A stretch of 64,000 bases of DNA from Nitrososphaerota archaeon. Lineage in GTDB: Archaea; Thermoproteota; Nitrososphaeria; Nitrososphaerales; Nitrosopumilaceae. Shown here in pieces: positions 15,339-24,523 of the stretch. The stretch covers positions 267,488 through 331,487 of the forward strand of contig JAGWFS010000001.1 of the NCBI GenBank assembly GCA_028867785.1, in the 5' to 3' direction. Position 1 is the stretch's first letter, and every line of letters starts with the position of its first letter. The position numbers were made by a program, and so were the translations under genes. The notes under the pieces are model-generated. The model ran no database searches, had not been told where the DNA came from, and saw only the letters and a list, made by a program, of their open reading frames with translations.

Positions 15339-16973
15339 TTATTCCTCTACATGTTTTCTTTTACTCATACAGGGCCTTACATTACAGAACATGGGCCTAT
15401 TCTTGAAGAATGAGCTTATGAAAAGACATGTACCCTGTCCGAGTTTTGGAACATCATCCCATACACTGGGATCGACTCCCCCTGTAGAGTTTTTAATTGC
15501 ATCGAGATTTTTCCCACCCGTAGTCTGATGTGCGATTTTGGTATTGCACAGTTCGTATATTTCCGGTGGAAGGTGCGATGGCTGTTGACTGATAAAACAT
15601 AGACTGATCCAGCGTTTACGACCTCTTCTAGATATTTCTCTAAGAACATCAAGTGTCTCCTCCATTCTACTGGCGTTATCTTTGCTCACAAATGTATGAG
15701 CCTCCTCAATTACTATCATCACATTTGGAAGTTCTTTCTTCTTGTCCTTCAGTTTTAATTCGAAAATACTTCGCAGAAGATCCGTTATCACGATATTGTT
15801 TATCTGAAAGTTTGATGATCCACTAAAATCTATCACACTGACTTTGTTTGCCTGGAGAAGTTCACTGTAATCTCCAAGAGTTTCCTTGCTGTCAAATATC
15901 CCGTATCTCTGAACTCTTCTGAGTTTTCTTCGTAGTACATAATAGGAAGCTTTGTTTGTTCTTTCTTCGTTATTTTCCAGAATTGAATCAATCTGTTTTA
16001 TTATATCATCAAGTTTTATTCCAAGAGCAGGACCTCCCTCGAAGCCCTCCATCACACTTTTCACGAAACCTGCACTGGTTTTAGTTTTCTTCTTGGTAGA
16101 GTATTCTTTCTGGGCAAGGTTATGCCATATCTCAAGGAATCGGTCTGTCTGTGCCTGGGTCAGTCCAAGAATTTCTACCAGAATCTGCGGTTCAATATTG
16201 GAAAATCTAATACCGAAAGCTTTTGAATCTGATCTTGATGGTTCTGTTTCTACCGGGTGATACACGTCAAGCGCTCTTACTCCTTCTGGTTTTACACCAA
16301 ATTCCGTGAAAAGATGACCGAGTGATTTCTGCTCTGACGGTTTATCCATATCAACATACTCTCCTTCTACGTCAAGTACGATAACTGCCCAGTTGTGTTT
16401 TGCAGCTTCTTCTATCAGCACCTGACTAGTATTGGTTTTTCCAGATCCTACAGTTCCAAATATTCCAACATTTCTCGGTAATGCAGCATTTTTGTCACTT
16501 GGAATTCTTACTCTAACGCTACTGTAACCGTCAAGCTTTCCTATGTACATATCGCCTGAAAGTTCGAGGAGTTTTTCAATCTGCTCACCTGTCAGGGGGT
16601 AGACAGCTGCCTGTGGTCTTGGTCTTACAAAAGTTCCATGTGTTTTCATCTGTGCAACATCAAGTTCTCCCATTATCTGTGCATAACAGATTCCATGAAA
16701 ATCAGGTCTGAATTTTACTTTACCTGCATGTAGAATTGCAGCCCTTGCAAAAGCAGAATCCTTGCTTACTGCATCAGGAACAAAGAATGGCCCTCTTGAT
16801 ATTCTTGCAAAGAAATCTCGTTTTTTACTGTCAAAATCTGATTCAATTCGGACGTACTGACCACGTCGTATATCATGAAGTGTTTCAGATGGGATCCTTA
16901 CCTCAAGTTCATTACTGTCTGTAGTCCCACCATCGAAGTTGACATAACCTATTGCTTTTTGCTCTTCTACCAT
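15339..16973 (-). CDS. HerA-type hexameric DNA translocase
   Basis: The N-terminal 150 residues fit the HAS barrel. Walker A is VGSGKTN (Lys179), Walker B VMIVIEEAHTF, and a sensor region follows (LCFISQQPSHLPPEIYELCN). Length 544 is normal for HerA. HerA pumps DNA and, with NurA, resects ends in archaeal break repair. Here it overlaps the nuclease gene by one base, the usual HerA-NurA pairing, but in a mobile element next to a methylase, which points to a defence role rather than housekeeping repair. Confidence 0.9.
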   Translation of the reverse strand: MVEEQKAIGYVNFDGGTTDSNELEVRIPSETLHDIRRGQYVRIESDFDSKKRDFFARISRGPFFVPDAVSKDSAFARAAILHAGKVKFRPDFHGICYAQIMGELDVAQMKTHGTFVRPRPQAAVYPLTGEQIEKLLELSGDMYIGKLDGYSSVRVRIPSDKNAALPRNVGIFGTVGSGKTNTSQVLIEEAAKHNWAVIVLDVEGEYVDMDKPSEQKSLGHLFTEFGVKPEGVRALDVYHPVETEPSRSDSKAFGIRFSNIEPQILVEILGLTQAQTDRFLEIWHNLAQKEYSTKKKTKTSAGFVKSVMEGFEGGPALGIKLDDIIKQIDSILENNEERTNKASYYVLRRKLRRVQRYGIFDSKETLGDYSELLQANKVSVIDFSGSSNFQINNIVITDLLRSIFELKLKDKKKELPNVMIVIEEAHTFVSKDNASRMEETLDVLREISRRGRKRWISLCFISQQPSHLPPEIYELCNTKIAHQTTGGKNLDAIKNSTGGVDPSVWDDVPKLGQGTCLFISSFFKNRPMFCNVRPCMSKRKHVEE

Positions 16974-18064
16974 TATTTCACCCTCATCCGTCTTTCACCA
17001 GATTCTCTTAGATAGTTATCTGTCTTTGCAAGCTCCCAGTCGACCATGTGATTGAACTGGGCACCGGAGAAATACTCAGTACAAAGATTATCCGCATAAT
17101 CAATTAAAAGCGGAAATCCCTTTTCCTTCTGAAACATCGAGTCTCTCGCAATTATGGCTGCAGCAAGATCAAAAATATCCTTGTGTGCGTGGAAAACATA
17201 CGGGCGATCACTGATTCTTATGACTCCTATGCGAATCTGTGATGCATAGTCTTTGATAAAATCTTCAACTTTCTTTCTCTCTTCTTCTCTCCATTTGTTG
17301 CTCCAAGCAAGGAAATCGCTTGTGGTAGTAAGATGATGTTCCAGAGTATAATCAGGAGAAGTGAGATATTGTCCATTTTCAATTGCAAGCCCGAAATATG
17401 TGTAGTCCTTGTATGATGATGAAGAAATAATACTCATTACTCGTTTGGAATTGACTATTTTTTTCAGAATATCTAGAGTCACATCAAGAGCACGCAGTCT
17501 TCCAAGACCTGACATGAGCTCAAATGGCAGCAGAGGTCCATGATAGAGAATGTATTTTCCATCAAATTTCGGATTCATTCCGGCCTCGCGTTCCCGGTAC
17601 ATCATTAATCCACGAAGATGCATATCAGATAGATTATCGTCGCTTTCTGCTCGTTGAACTATTCTTTCAAGAACATCATCAGCTTCGTCACGTAAGTTTG
17701 CCTGTGAAATGAAAAAACTATGCTTGATCTGTTCGCCCTGATAATTCACTGCAATGACTCCGATCTGACATCGTACTCCTGAAAGCAGATTGTATTTTGC
17801 CATAGTTGCATCAACACCAACAACACTGCCTTCTGTCAGGAGTTTTTCTGCCCTGTCAAGATTTTCTGAAACATCTTTTACAGTTAATTTCTTGAAGGCG
17901 TCACTTTTTTTGAGATCTGCAATGAGTTTAGCTTCTCGTTTTGAATTTTCTGTAACCTCTTTTGATATGATTGTTGGAACCTGACTACAGAAATCAGAAT
18001 AACTGGTCCATGTTTGTTGCTGGCTTAAAATGTCAGAAAAAGTCATTTTTTTCTCGGTGCTCAT
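16973..18064 (-). CDS. NurA-like nuclease
   Basis: 363 residues. NurA hallmarks are an N-terminal acidic motif (VVGVDATMAK, Asp85), a central helical region, and the C-terminal PLLIDYADNLC motif. NurA is a 5'-3' exonuclease and single-strand endonuclease that works inside a HerA ring. Stop TAA overlaps the HerA ATG. The gene starts 74 bp from the divergent glycosylase gene, so this gap holds both promoters. Confidence 0.8.
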   Translation of the reverse strand: MSTEKKMTFSDILSQQQTWTSYSDFCSQVPTIISKEVTENSKREAKLIADLKKSDAFKKLTVKDVSENLDRAEKLLTEGSVVGVDATMAKYNLLSGVRCQIGVIAVNYQGEQIKHSFFISQANLRDEADDVLERIVQRAESDDNLSDMHLRGLMMYREREAGMNPKFDGKYILYHGPLLPFELMSGLGRLRALDVTLDILKKIVNSKRVMSIISSSSYKDYTYFGLAIENGQYLTSPDYTLEHHLTTTSDFLAWSNKWREEERKKVEDFIKDYASQIRIGVIRISDRPYVFHAHKDIFDLAAAIIARDSMFQKEKGFPLLIDYADNLCTEYFSGAQFNHMVDWELAKTDNYLRESGERRMRVK

Positions 18065-18137
18065 TAAAAATCCTCTTTAAACCTAGATCGTGCAGACTTA
18101 AAAGTTTGCAGATGTTTATGATATTGAATTACGAAAT

Positions 18138-18821
18138 ATGTTTGATAATGATGAAATAATCAAGAAAAAAATAGATAGTAGAAAGGACCAATTTGTAAAT
18201 AATCTAATAAAATGGGCTGCGAAAAATACACCCGAATATCCGTGGAGGAAAACATCTGATTCTTACCGCATACTGGTATCGGAAATGCTTCTGCGAAGAA
18301 CGCGGGCATCCAGTGTAATAGCAATTTATGAAAAATTCATAGAAAAATTTCCGGACATTTCTCATCTTGCAAAAAGCCCCATTAAAGATATAGAGTCATT
18401 GGTAAAATCCCTTGGAATGAAATCTCGATCTTCCAGAATAAAATTTGTTGCAGAATCAATCATGAAAAAATATGCGGGAAAAATACCCTCTGAAGAATCC
18501 GAATTACTTGAAATCATAGGGAAAGGGAGTTTTTACACTGTTAATGCGATAAGGTGTTTTGGGCTGAATAAGAAAGTAGCAATTTTTGATGTCAACGTAA
18601 AAAGAATACTGGAAAGGGTTTTCTCAATAGATTTTGGAAAGGACGCTCACAAGAAAAAGAGCTCGTGGAATCTAGCTTCCTTACTTTTGCCTCAGGAAAA
18701 TGTAAAACAGTACAACTGGGCATTGCTTGACCTTGGTAAATCCATCTGTACCGGAACAAACCCAAAGTGCAGTATCTGTCCACTGAAAACTATCTGTGAC
18801 TATGCATTGGTGAAGAAATAA
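18138..18821 (+). CDS. HhH-GPD DNA glycosylase, T:G-mismatch type (Mig-like)
   Basis: Helix-hairpin-helix (ELLEIIGKGSFYTVNAIRCF) with Tyr133, and catalytic Asp151 (FDVNVKR). The Tyr-to-Asp spacing of 18 equals that of Tyr126/Asp144 in Mig of Methanothermobacter, as I recall them. Endonuclease III has Lys at the Tyr position. The C-terminal [4Fe-4S] motif C-x6-C-x2-C-x5-C (204, 211, 214, 220) is intact. Mig-type enzymes remove T formed by deamination of 5-methylcytosine. The gene overlaps the 3' end of the convergent m5C methylase by 32 bp, a fitting partner. Confidence 0.87.
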   Translation: MFDNDEIIKKKIDSRKDQFVNNLIKWAAKNTPEYPWRKTSDSYRILVSEMLLRRTRASSVIAIYEKFIEKFPDISHLAKSPIKDIESLVKSLGMKSRSSRIKFVAESIMKKYAGKIPSEESELLEIIGKGSFYTVNAIRCFGLNKKVAIFDVNVKRILERVFSIDFGKDAHKKKSSWNLASLLLPQENVKQYNWALLDLGKSICTGTNPKCSICPLKTICDYALVKK

Positions 18822-19971
18822 CGCGTTGACTAATAGGAATTTTCATCGTATCCATAATTGCAACTGCTACTGCTTTTGCGAAAAGTGGCGGCACAGCATT
18901 TCCTATCTGTCTGAACTGGTGTGTCATATGTCCATGAAAGACATAACCATCATCAAATGACTGTAAGCGCGCAGCCTCTCTGGGCGTAAGACTACGATTC
19001 TGTTTTCCATCCGGATGTATGAACATCAATCCGTCCTTGGCAAGATGTGCAAGAATTGTAGAAGATGGCCTATTCCAGTATTGTTTCTTGTACTTGTCTT
19101 CAAAGATGTCTTTTCTATAAGGATTGAATCTTTCAGGTAAATCGCTAATCCACTGACCGGGTTTTAGCATGCTGAATATTTTCAAATCTCTCTTGTTATG
19201 AATCCTAGCAAAATGATTGAACACCCCGCTGGAACCGCGACGTCTTTCATACTGGTACTGGCTTCTTGCTTTTCTGGTATATCTGCTGAACTCTTTTCCC
19301 TCATCAGCATGCAGAAAAGGAAGATCAGATATGGCAGTACGCACCGTTTCATATGGCTTTCCACCTCTTGGAATATCTCCATCTTCTGGATCAAAATGAG
19401 TCTGTTTGACTTGTGGATTTGGAAGACCCAGTCTGTTTCCAATCACAAGACATCTTTTTCTAGATTGCGGTACTCCAAATTTCACTACATCTTCATCGTA
19501 AAAGTCAACATTGTAGGTATTTTTCAAATCGTGTTCAATTGATTTTTTGATTACTCCGTCTTCAATGTAGGTCATCCTTCTTACGTTTTCCATAACGAAA
19601 AATGATGGTTTCATTTCTAGTATGATTCTGATAAACTCCTTGTAAAGCTGATTGAGTGGATGTTTTGATGTCCTCGGTGAACCCAGTGATTTTAGCTTAC
19701 CAACTGCAACGGTGCTAAAGCCCTGGCAGGGTGGCCCTCCAACAATGATGTCAACTCCATCATGTCCAGTTTTTTTCTTGATAAATTCTGCATCAATATT
19801 TTCAATGCTTTCAACTATTCCACATCCATGCCTTGCAGTGTATGTTGCAATTGCATTTTTGTCATTGTCAACACCAAGAATTATCTCGTAACCTGCCTGT
19901 CGGAAACCCTCCGAGAGGCCCCCGGCACCACAGAAGAAGTCTGCAACTGTCAGTGTATCGGAGTTTTTCAT
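18790..19971 (-). CDS. DNA cytosine-5 methyltransferase
   Basis: All main m5C motifs are present: I (FFCGAGGLSEGF), IV with catalytic Cys82 (GGPPCQGFS), VI (ENVRR), VIII (QSRKRCLVIGNR) and X (RQIGNAVPPL). The target-recognition region lies at about 250-320. The protein is intact at 393 residues. No classical restriction endonuclease gene adjoins it; downstream are the glycosylase, then NurA, HerA and GHKL ATPase. It probably marks host DNA as self for that cluster. Recognition site unknown. Confidence 0.93.
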   Translation of the reverse strand: MKNSDTLTVADFFCGAGGLSEGFRQAGYEIILGVDNDKNAIATYTARHGCGIVESIENIDAEFIKKKTGHDGVDIIVGGPPCQGFSTVAVGKLKSLGSPRTSKHPLNQLYKEFIRIILEMKPSFFVMENVRRMTYIEDGVIKKSIEHDLKNTYNVDFYDEDVVKFGVPQSRKRCLVIGNRLGLPNPQVKQTHFDPEDGDIPRGGKPYETVRTAISDLPFLHADEGKEFSRYTRKARSQYQYERRRGSSGVFNHFARIHNKRDLKIFSMLKPGQWISDLPERFNPYRKDIFEDKYKKQYWNRPSSTILAHLAKDGLMFIHPDGKQNRSLTPREAARLQSFDDGYVFHGHMTHQFRQIGNAVPPLFAKAVAVAIMDTMKIPISQRVISSPMHSHR

Positions 19972-20035
19972 AATATAGACCTGGATTTCCGGAAATTAAT
20001 AAGTTCCAGACAGGCTACAAAATTAGGCAATGTGA

Positions 20036-20419
20036 TCAAATTTTCCTGAACAAATCCCTGCAAAGCCTGTCAAATTCTCTTTTGTCATAGAAACCATATT
20101 TTTTCATGTACTCGTGTTTCAGATGGATTACGTTCTGTCTCTTCCAGACTTGGTACCTTGCCTCATACAATTTGCCTGCAAGCTTGCTATCTGCAAGAAG
20201 GTCCTCTTCTGACATCACGTCCCAGTTTCTTGACACATATCCGGAGACAAACCCAAAGATGTCTATGTCGTACAGCATAATTTCGCCAAATCTGGAATAT
20301 GGGTCATAGTTTCTGACCTCTCCCCTTATCTTCCCGTGAGGATCAACAACGTATCCTTCTCTTTGTTCATCTCTGATGGAATCCTCTCCTGTATTCTCTG
20401 ATCTTCTTCTGGGCCTCAT
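20036..20419 (-). CDS. Hypothetical protein (127 aa)
   Basis: The frame is open to 20467, but an ATG at 20419 reduces overlap with the upstream DUF2958 gene to 53 bp. The product is polar, with a basic N-terminus (MRPRRRSEN) and a helical C-terminus (KHEYMKKYGFYDKREFDRLC). No family recognised. Same direction as DUF2958 and the HerA-type gene, so probably one operon. Confidence 0.6.
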   Translation of the reverse strand: MRPRRRSENTGEDSIRDEQREGYVVDPHGKIRGEVRNYDPYSRFGEIMLYDIDIFGFVSGYVSRNWDVMSEEDLLADSKLAGKLYEARYQVWKRQNVIHLKHEYMKKYGFYDKREFDRLCRDLFRKI

Positions 20420-20672
20420 CAAAGGTACATGGCTTCCACTCCCTATCCAATTTCGCGTTATTGTCAATCAGCTCTTCAATGCTGATGTAGCCCCATTCTG
20501 CAAAGTTATCATCATTCAGATTCGCGTAACCAAACGCAAGATTCTCTTTTCTATCAAGCTCCGAGATTAACCAGTAGAAACCAACGTGTGGAATGTCCCA
20601 CTTTTGGTAGATAATTTTCTTTTCAAATGGAATTCCGTCTGTTTCATACAGTTTTGGTATTTCGTCAACCAC
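20367..20672 (-). CDS. DUF2958 family protein
   Basis: GTG start with AGAGGTGAG upstream, inside a tight operon with the HerA-type ATPase. The sequence (PKLYETDGIPFEKKIIYQKW, HVGFYWLISELDRKENLAFG, FAEWGYISIEEL) agrees closely with DUF2958, a short protein typical of plasmids and integrative elements. Biochemical role unknown. Confidence 0.8.
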   Translation of the reverse strand: MVDEIPKLYETDGIPFEKKIIYQKWDIPHVGFYWLISELDRKENLAFGYANLNDDNFAEWGYISIEELIDNNAKLDREWKPCTFDEAQKKIREYRRGFHQR

Positions 20673-20687
20673 ATACTCACCTCTTTA

Positions 20688-22490
20688 TCAGATGTCCTCC
20701 AATTCGTTTCGAGCCGGCATCTTTCCAACCAAGGTTGGCACATTCTCTATTTGTGAAAACAAAACTTTGTCTGACTTGTTTTGAGCTGAAAGAGTCTGTA
20801 ATAGCTTCTTGTTGTCAGAGCAGACAATCACCTTGTCAAACTTCTGGACATTCCGTGCAATGTTGGAGTGCACGTCAGACTTTCCAAGCTCAACCTCTAT
20901 GATAGTCCTGATCTTTGGAATTTCTATGTCGGGGCCTTCCAAAATGTTTGTTGTAACATCGAATCCTTTTTCCTGGATTTTTTCAACAAGCCAGTTCACA
21001 TAATATTGGTGTCTTACACTGGGAATCTTTCCAATCTTCTGGTAGAGAATCGTCGGCGTGCCTCTGCCTACCCTGGCCTTCTCTATCTCAATTTTCTTTT
21101 TCTGGGTCAAAGAATCTACAGCCTTGTAGTATCTCTTATCATTCCATCCAAGCGACACTCTCCTTTTTCTGACAGAGATGAAGGGTTCACTCTCTATGTT
21201 TTCAAGGAAAGTCTTCTCATCCGCCTCCTCCGCGTCCTCTGCCGCTGCTTCTGTTGCAGCAGCTGCTGCATCATATGTTGCAACTGCAGTTGCAACAGTG
21301 GTTGTTGGTGCATCAAACTCCGCAGCAGTCATGACAAATGGCTCATGCCCGGACGTACACACAATGGCAGCCCGCCTGGGCAGCCTGACGAACCTGTCCG
21401 AGAGGAACTCATATTCCACGTAGTCCATGAAGCCGGCAGCCTCGGAAATCAGCTTGATGTCCTCCTGGTGCTGGAGCCTGAACGACACTTTTGTGTTCAT
21501 GTTCTTGAAGATGTCCTTCTCTATGTTGCTAGGTGACTGGGTTATCAGGACCAGGCCGCATCCCCTCTTTCGTAATCTTGTTGCAAACTCTGTAGCAGGC
21601 CATGATTCTGTCACGACAATCTTTTGCAGAATCTTGGGAACAAGCAACTGCGCCTCGTCTGCCACAAAAATATTGGAGACCCAGTCACATGTTCCACGAT
21701 TCAGCATCTTTCTCAGAAAATAGGTCGTTATCGTGTTGTAGATCAAACGCAGCTCACTACCGTAAGCCACAAGCTTGTCAAGTTCATGCAAATCGATTAT
21801 GATGTTGTGATCATCGAGGTTGTTGAAATCCGGACTGGATTTTTTGCAAAAGAAAATTTCTTTCAATGGAGAGCGCATGAATGGATCGAGTCTTACTAGC
21901 AGTGCAGTCTTTGTCTTGTCAAGTGCAGTTAGTTTCTGTTTGTTGTAGTTCTTGATATTTCTGATTACCTCCTCCATGTTGTGGCTTTCGTTGATTGCCT
22001 CCTGTAAAACAAAGTTCATCTGCGCGGACAAATCGACGTATTCTTTCTCAATTCCCTTGAAAACGGTCTCGCGGAATAGTTCCCTGATTAGTGCCGGGTC
22101 TCCAAGATCAAACGGATTTATCTTCAGATTCTTGTCCACAGAAAAATACTCTGTCAAATTTTTCATCTTTGGAATGATGTTCTTCCATTCTCCTTCTACG
22201 TCAACAACCAGAAGTCTGATTGGATGTGTGGATACGTGGTTTTCTATTTTCACCGCAAGATTCATTGCAAATCTTGTCTTGCCGGTGCCGGTCTGTCCAG
22301 TGATCAGAAGATGTTCTGAAAGATAGTTTACGGGAAAGTTGAAAGGCAGACCATTTGACAGCTCGCCAACATTGAGGCCCCAATAGTCCAGAATCGGGGA
22401 GTTCTCGATCCTGAACCTCACTAGCTTGCACTTGGGGCAGAATCTTCTTTCTCTTACAAAGTTACCGCATATGCAATACCAGTCCTTCAT
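20688..22490 (-). CDS. HerA/VirB4-type ATPase with zinc ribbon and PD-(D/E)xK-like tail
   Basis: N-terminal zinc ribbon (CICGNF...CPKCKL), Walker A GQTGTGKTR (about residues 67-75), Walker B NIFVADEAQ, then an Ala-rich linker, a winged-helix-like region (about 440-500) and a tail with GPDIEIPKIRTIIEVELGK. The tail fits the PD...ExE pattern of a restriction-type nuclease domain. The same order occurs in the ATPase at 3436-5625. Likely moves DNA; could serve transfer of the element or defence. Confidence 0.82.
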   Translation of the reverse strand: MKDWYCICGNFVRERRFCPKCKLVRFRIENSPILDYWGLNVGELSNGLPFNFPVNYLSEHLLITGQTGTGKTRFAMNLAVKIENHVSTHPIRLLVVDVEGEWKNIIPKMKNLTEYFSVDKNLKINPFDLGDPALIRELFRETVFKGIEKEYVDLSAQMNFVLQEAINESHNMEEVIRNIKNYNKQKLTALDKTKTALLVRLDPFMRSPLKEIFFCKKSSPDFNNLDDHNIIIDLHELDKLVAYGSELRLIYNTITTYFLRKMLNRGTCDWVSNIFVADEAQLLVPKILQKIVVTESWPATEFATRLRKRGCGLVLITQSPSNIEKDIFKNMNTKVSFRLQHQEDIKLISEAAGFMDYVEYEFLSDRFVRLPRRAAIVCTSGHEPFVMTAAEFDAPTTTVATAVATYDAAAAATEAAAEDAEEADEKTFLENIESEPFISVRKRRVSLGWNDKRYYKAVDSLTQKKKIEIEKARVGRGTPTILYQKIGKIPSVRHQYYVNWLVEKIQEKGFDVTTNILEGPDIEIPKIRTIIEVELGKSDVHSNIARNVQKFDKVIVCSDNKKLLQTLSAQNKSDKVLFSQIENVPTLVGKMPARNELEDI

Positions 22491-22565
22491 TACGAAGAAA
22501 GTGTAATCAGATTAAAACCGCTTTACGTGTGTATTTTTCCGATAGATTTGTTGTAATGACAACAA

Positions 22566-23357
22566 CTATGATAGTAATTCTGTTAAGGATTCTCGTAATT
22601 CTTCCATTATGGTTTCCAATGGAGGAAGTGGTTCTCTACTGAGTCTTGTCAGACCAAATTCCAAAAATGGCATCAATGTGGCAACAATTCCTTCTGGAAA
22701 GAATTGCTCGATATCGGTAAATGGAGTCCCCTCGATCTTCATTTTTTCCAAAAAAATCTTCTTAATCTTTTCTTTATCAAAACCCTGGGTCTTTAATAGT
22801 CGCCAAACATCATAGTAATCTCGAATTTTTCCTCTCTGTATTATGGTGCGCATTTTTTCTGCAAGAATTTCATCTAGTGTATATACCTCCACGTCAAATT
22901 CTGGATAATCGTAGGTCTGTGGAACCTTCAGTCTTTCAAAATCATATGATTTATTCTCTTTTGTTATTTCTAATTTCACAGTGTCTTTTCCAAGAGGCCC
23001 ATTATACTGAAATTTACTCTGAAGCCACCCCTCGTTTGAATATGGCCTCTTTTTCAGTTTCACTTCCATGCCTATTTTGTCTTTGATGATTTCTGGTACC
23101 TCTGTCTCAAGAACTTTTTCTATATCTTCCGGTTTTATTTCTTCAAATATTGTGAAATCAAGATCTTCTGAGAGTCGCCATTTCTCAGAGAAATATATTT
23201 TAGAAAGAGATGTACCTCCTTTGAAAATGAGTTTTTTTCCTATGGAACTTTTGGAAATCGCATATAGCAGCCATCCTAGCGCATAGTCTTTAGTGATTAC
23301 CATGGGATCGATTTTTTTATCACCAGCCCTCCTCATTATGTTGTCTTTACTCAACAT
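22566..23357 (-). CDS. abiEii: AbiEii/AbiGii nucleotidyltransferase toxin
   Basis: Nucleotidyltransferase signature FKGGTSLSK, then LSEDLDF with the metal-binding acidic residues, and YTLDEILAEKMRTI typical of the AbiEii family. AbiEii-type toxins are nucleotidyltransferases that block tRNA function. The gene starts one base after the AbiEi stop, as expected for this type IV toxin-antitoxin pair. Length 263 fits the family and no inactivating change is visible. Confidence 0.9.
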   Translation of the reverse strand: MLSKDNIMRRAGDKKIDPMVITKDYALGWLLYAISKSSIGKKLIFKGGTSLSKIYFSEKWRLSEDLDFTIFEEIKPEDIEKVLETEVPEIIKDKIGMEVKLKKRPYSNEGWLQSKFQYNGPLGKDTVKLEITKENKSYDFERLKVPQTYDYPEFDVEVYTLDEILAEKMRTIIQRGKIRDYYDVWRLLKTQGFDKEKIKKIFLEKMKIEGTPFTDIEQFFPEGIVATLMPFLEFGLTRLSREPLPPLETIMEELRESLTELLS

Positions 23358-23358
23358 G

Positions 23359-24174
23359 CTAGTATCCTCTCCAACCCGTCAATTCTTTTCTAGTTCTGTT
23401 TATGATCAAACCAAATCTTTTGGAATATTCTAGTGCTTTCTTTGGTCCTGTTGGATCTAACCACATGAATCCTTTGATATCGCCCAGAACTTTCTTGTTC
23501 ATCTTCGAATCTATCTCAAGTATGTTAAGTATATACATGAGTCTCCTGATTACAACATTATTCCTAATTTTTTCTGAATGCTCTACAATTTTTGTAAAAT
23601 CAATTTCATCCTGTGCTTCCCACATGCCTTTGACAACTTCATCAATACCGCCGCAATACTTTGGATAACTCAGACAATCAACAATTGTCTTTTCTCTTGA
23701 TGACACTTTGAACTTCTCTCCTCCTATCTCTTCTTCTACCATGTCAAAAAATTTGTTTTTGGATAATGTGATGAATTTGAATCTGAATGAACCGTTTTCT
23801 AAATTTCTCTTTCTTTTAGTTGTAACAACAAAGGTCATACTCGGGACCTGTTCTGTCATCCCCCAGTAATTCAGTGCAGACCAGAATCCTATGTAATATG
23901 GATCGACAATTTTTGATGCTATGACAAAAGGCATTTCCGCCCATTTGCCTTCATATCCAGCTTTTGCAGGTATCAGTAGATATTTTCCTCTCTCTATCTC
24001 TTCTATCCTACCTTTCTTTCTTAGTCTGTACAACACATTCTTTACTGACGCATCGGTAGATCCCAAAATCCTGTGGGCATCACCTGTCTTGAATATGCCT
24101 TTTCTTTCTTCCTCTAGTGTGAATAGTAACTTCAGTTCTTTCGACCCGAGCAGTTTTAATCCTTTTGTAACCAT
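23359..24174 (-). CDS. abiEi: AbiEi antitoxin and autorepressor
   Basis: ATG at 24174 is preferred to an in-frame TTG at 24189. N-terminal winged helix (GDAHRILGSTDASVKNVLYR then LRKKGRIEEIERGKYLLI) followed by the AbiEi C-terminal antitoxin domain (YYIGFWSALNYWGMTEQVP and REKTIVDCLSYPKYCGGI). AbiEi binds inverted repeats at its own promoter; two 45-bp repeats overlap and precede this start. Confidence 0.88.
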   Translation of the reverse strand: MVTKGLKLLGSKELKLLFTLEEERKGIFKTGDAHRILGSTDASVKNVLYRLRKKGRIEEIERGKYLLIPAKAGYEGKWAEMPFVIASKIVDPYYIGFWSALNYWGMTEQVPSMTFVVTTKRKRNLENGSFRFKFITLSKNKFFDMVEEEIGGEKFKVSSREKTIVDCLSYPKYCGGIDEVVKGMWEAQDEIDFTKIVEHSEKIRNNVVIRRLMYILNILEIDSKMNKKVLGDIKGFMWLDPTGPKKALEYSKRFGLIINRTRKELTGWRGY

Positions 24175-24269
24175 AGTCTTGCCTAACAAGACTTTAGTTA
24201 CATAAGTATTAAAATATATTCCTTGTAACTATAGTCTCGTCTAACAAGACTTTCGTTACATAAGTATTA
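24167..24269. repeat. Tandem 45-bp operator repeats of the AbiE operon
   Basis: Two direct copies (24167-24211 and 24225-24269, 41 of 45 identical, 58-bp period). The first copy contains the inverted repeat GTCTTG-CCTAA-CAAGAC and an outer pair GTAAC/GTTAC; the second has one changed base in the left arm. The first copy overlaps the AbiEi start codon, so binding would block initiation. Confidence 0.85.
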
Positions 24270-24298
24270 TAGTTAATACACGAATGGTGGGGGGGGTA

Positions 24299-24523
24299 CT
24301 ACCATATCTCCGTACATATCCAACAAAGCCTATGAAGAAAGGGCTGCTGCTGCCTCATGACTACTTTGGTCTCTAGGTGTAACATGCAACAGATCTCCTG
24401 GCACCGGTCGCAAGTGCGCTTGCAATTGCTACATGTGCTACTCTTGCATGTCTTGCACTGACCATCTATCTGGTCCCTTGCAACGAGGGAATTGCAGATC
24501 CTGCATTGCCACAGTTCGCTCAT
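24299..24523 (-). CDS. Cys-rich zinc-binding microprotein (74 aa)
   Basis: Starts ATGA-overlapped with the preceding microprotein gene. Contains CRIC, CKTC, CSNC, CDRC, CC, His and CWIC: enough ligands for three zinc ions, in a spacing reminiscent of B-box/RING-like fingers but not a known family to me. Possible protein-protein adaptor. Confidence 0.7.
   Translation of the reverse strand: MSELWQCRICNSLVARDQIDGQCKTCKSSTCSNCKRTCDRCQEICCMLHLETKVVMRQQQPFLHRLCWICTEIW

Noticed and set aside
20868-21536. Rightward 222-residue ORF
   Set aside because: Antisense shadow of the HerA-type ATPase, created by its Ala-rich codons.
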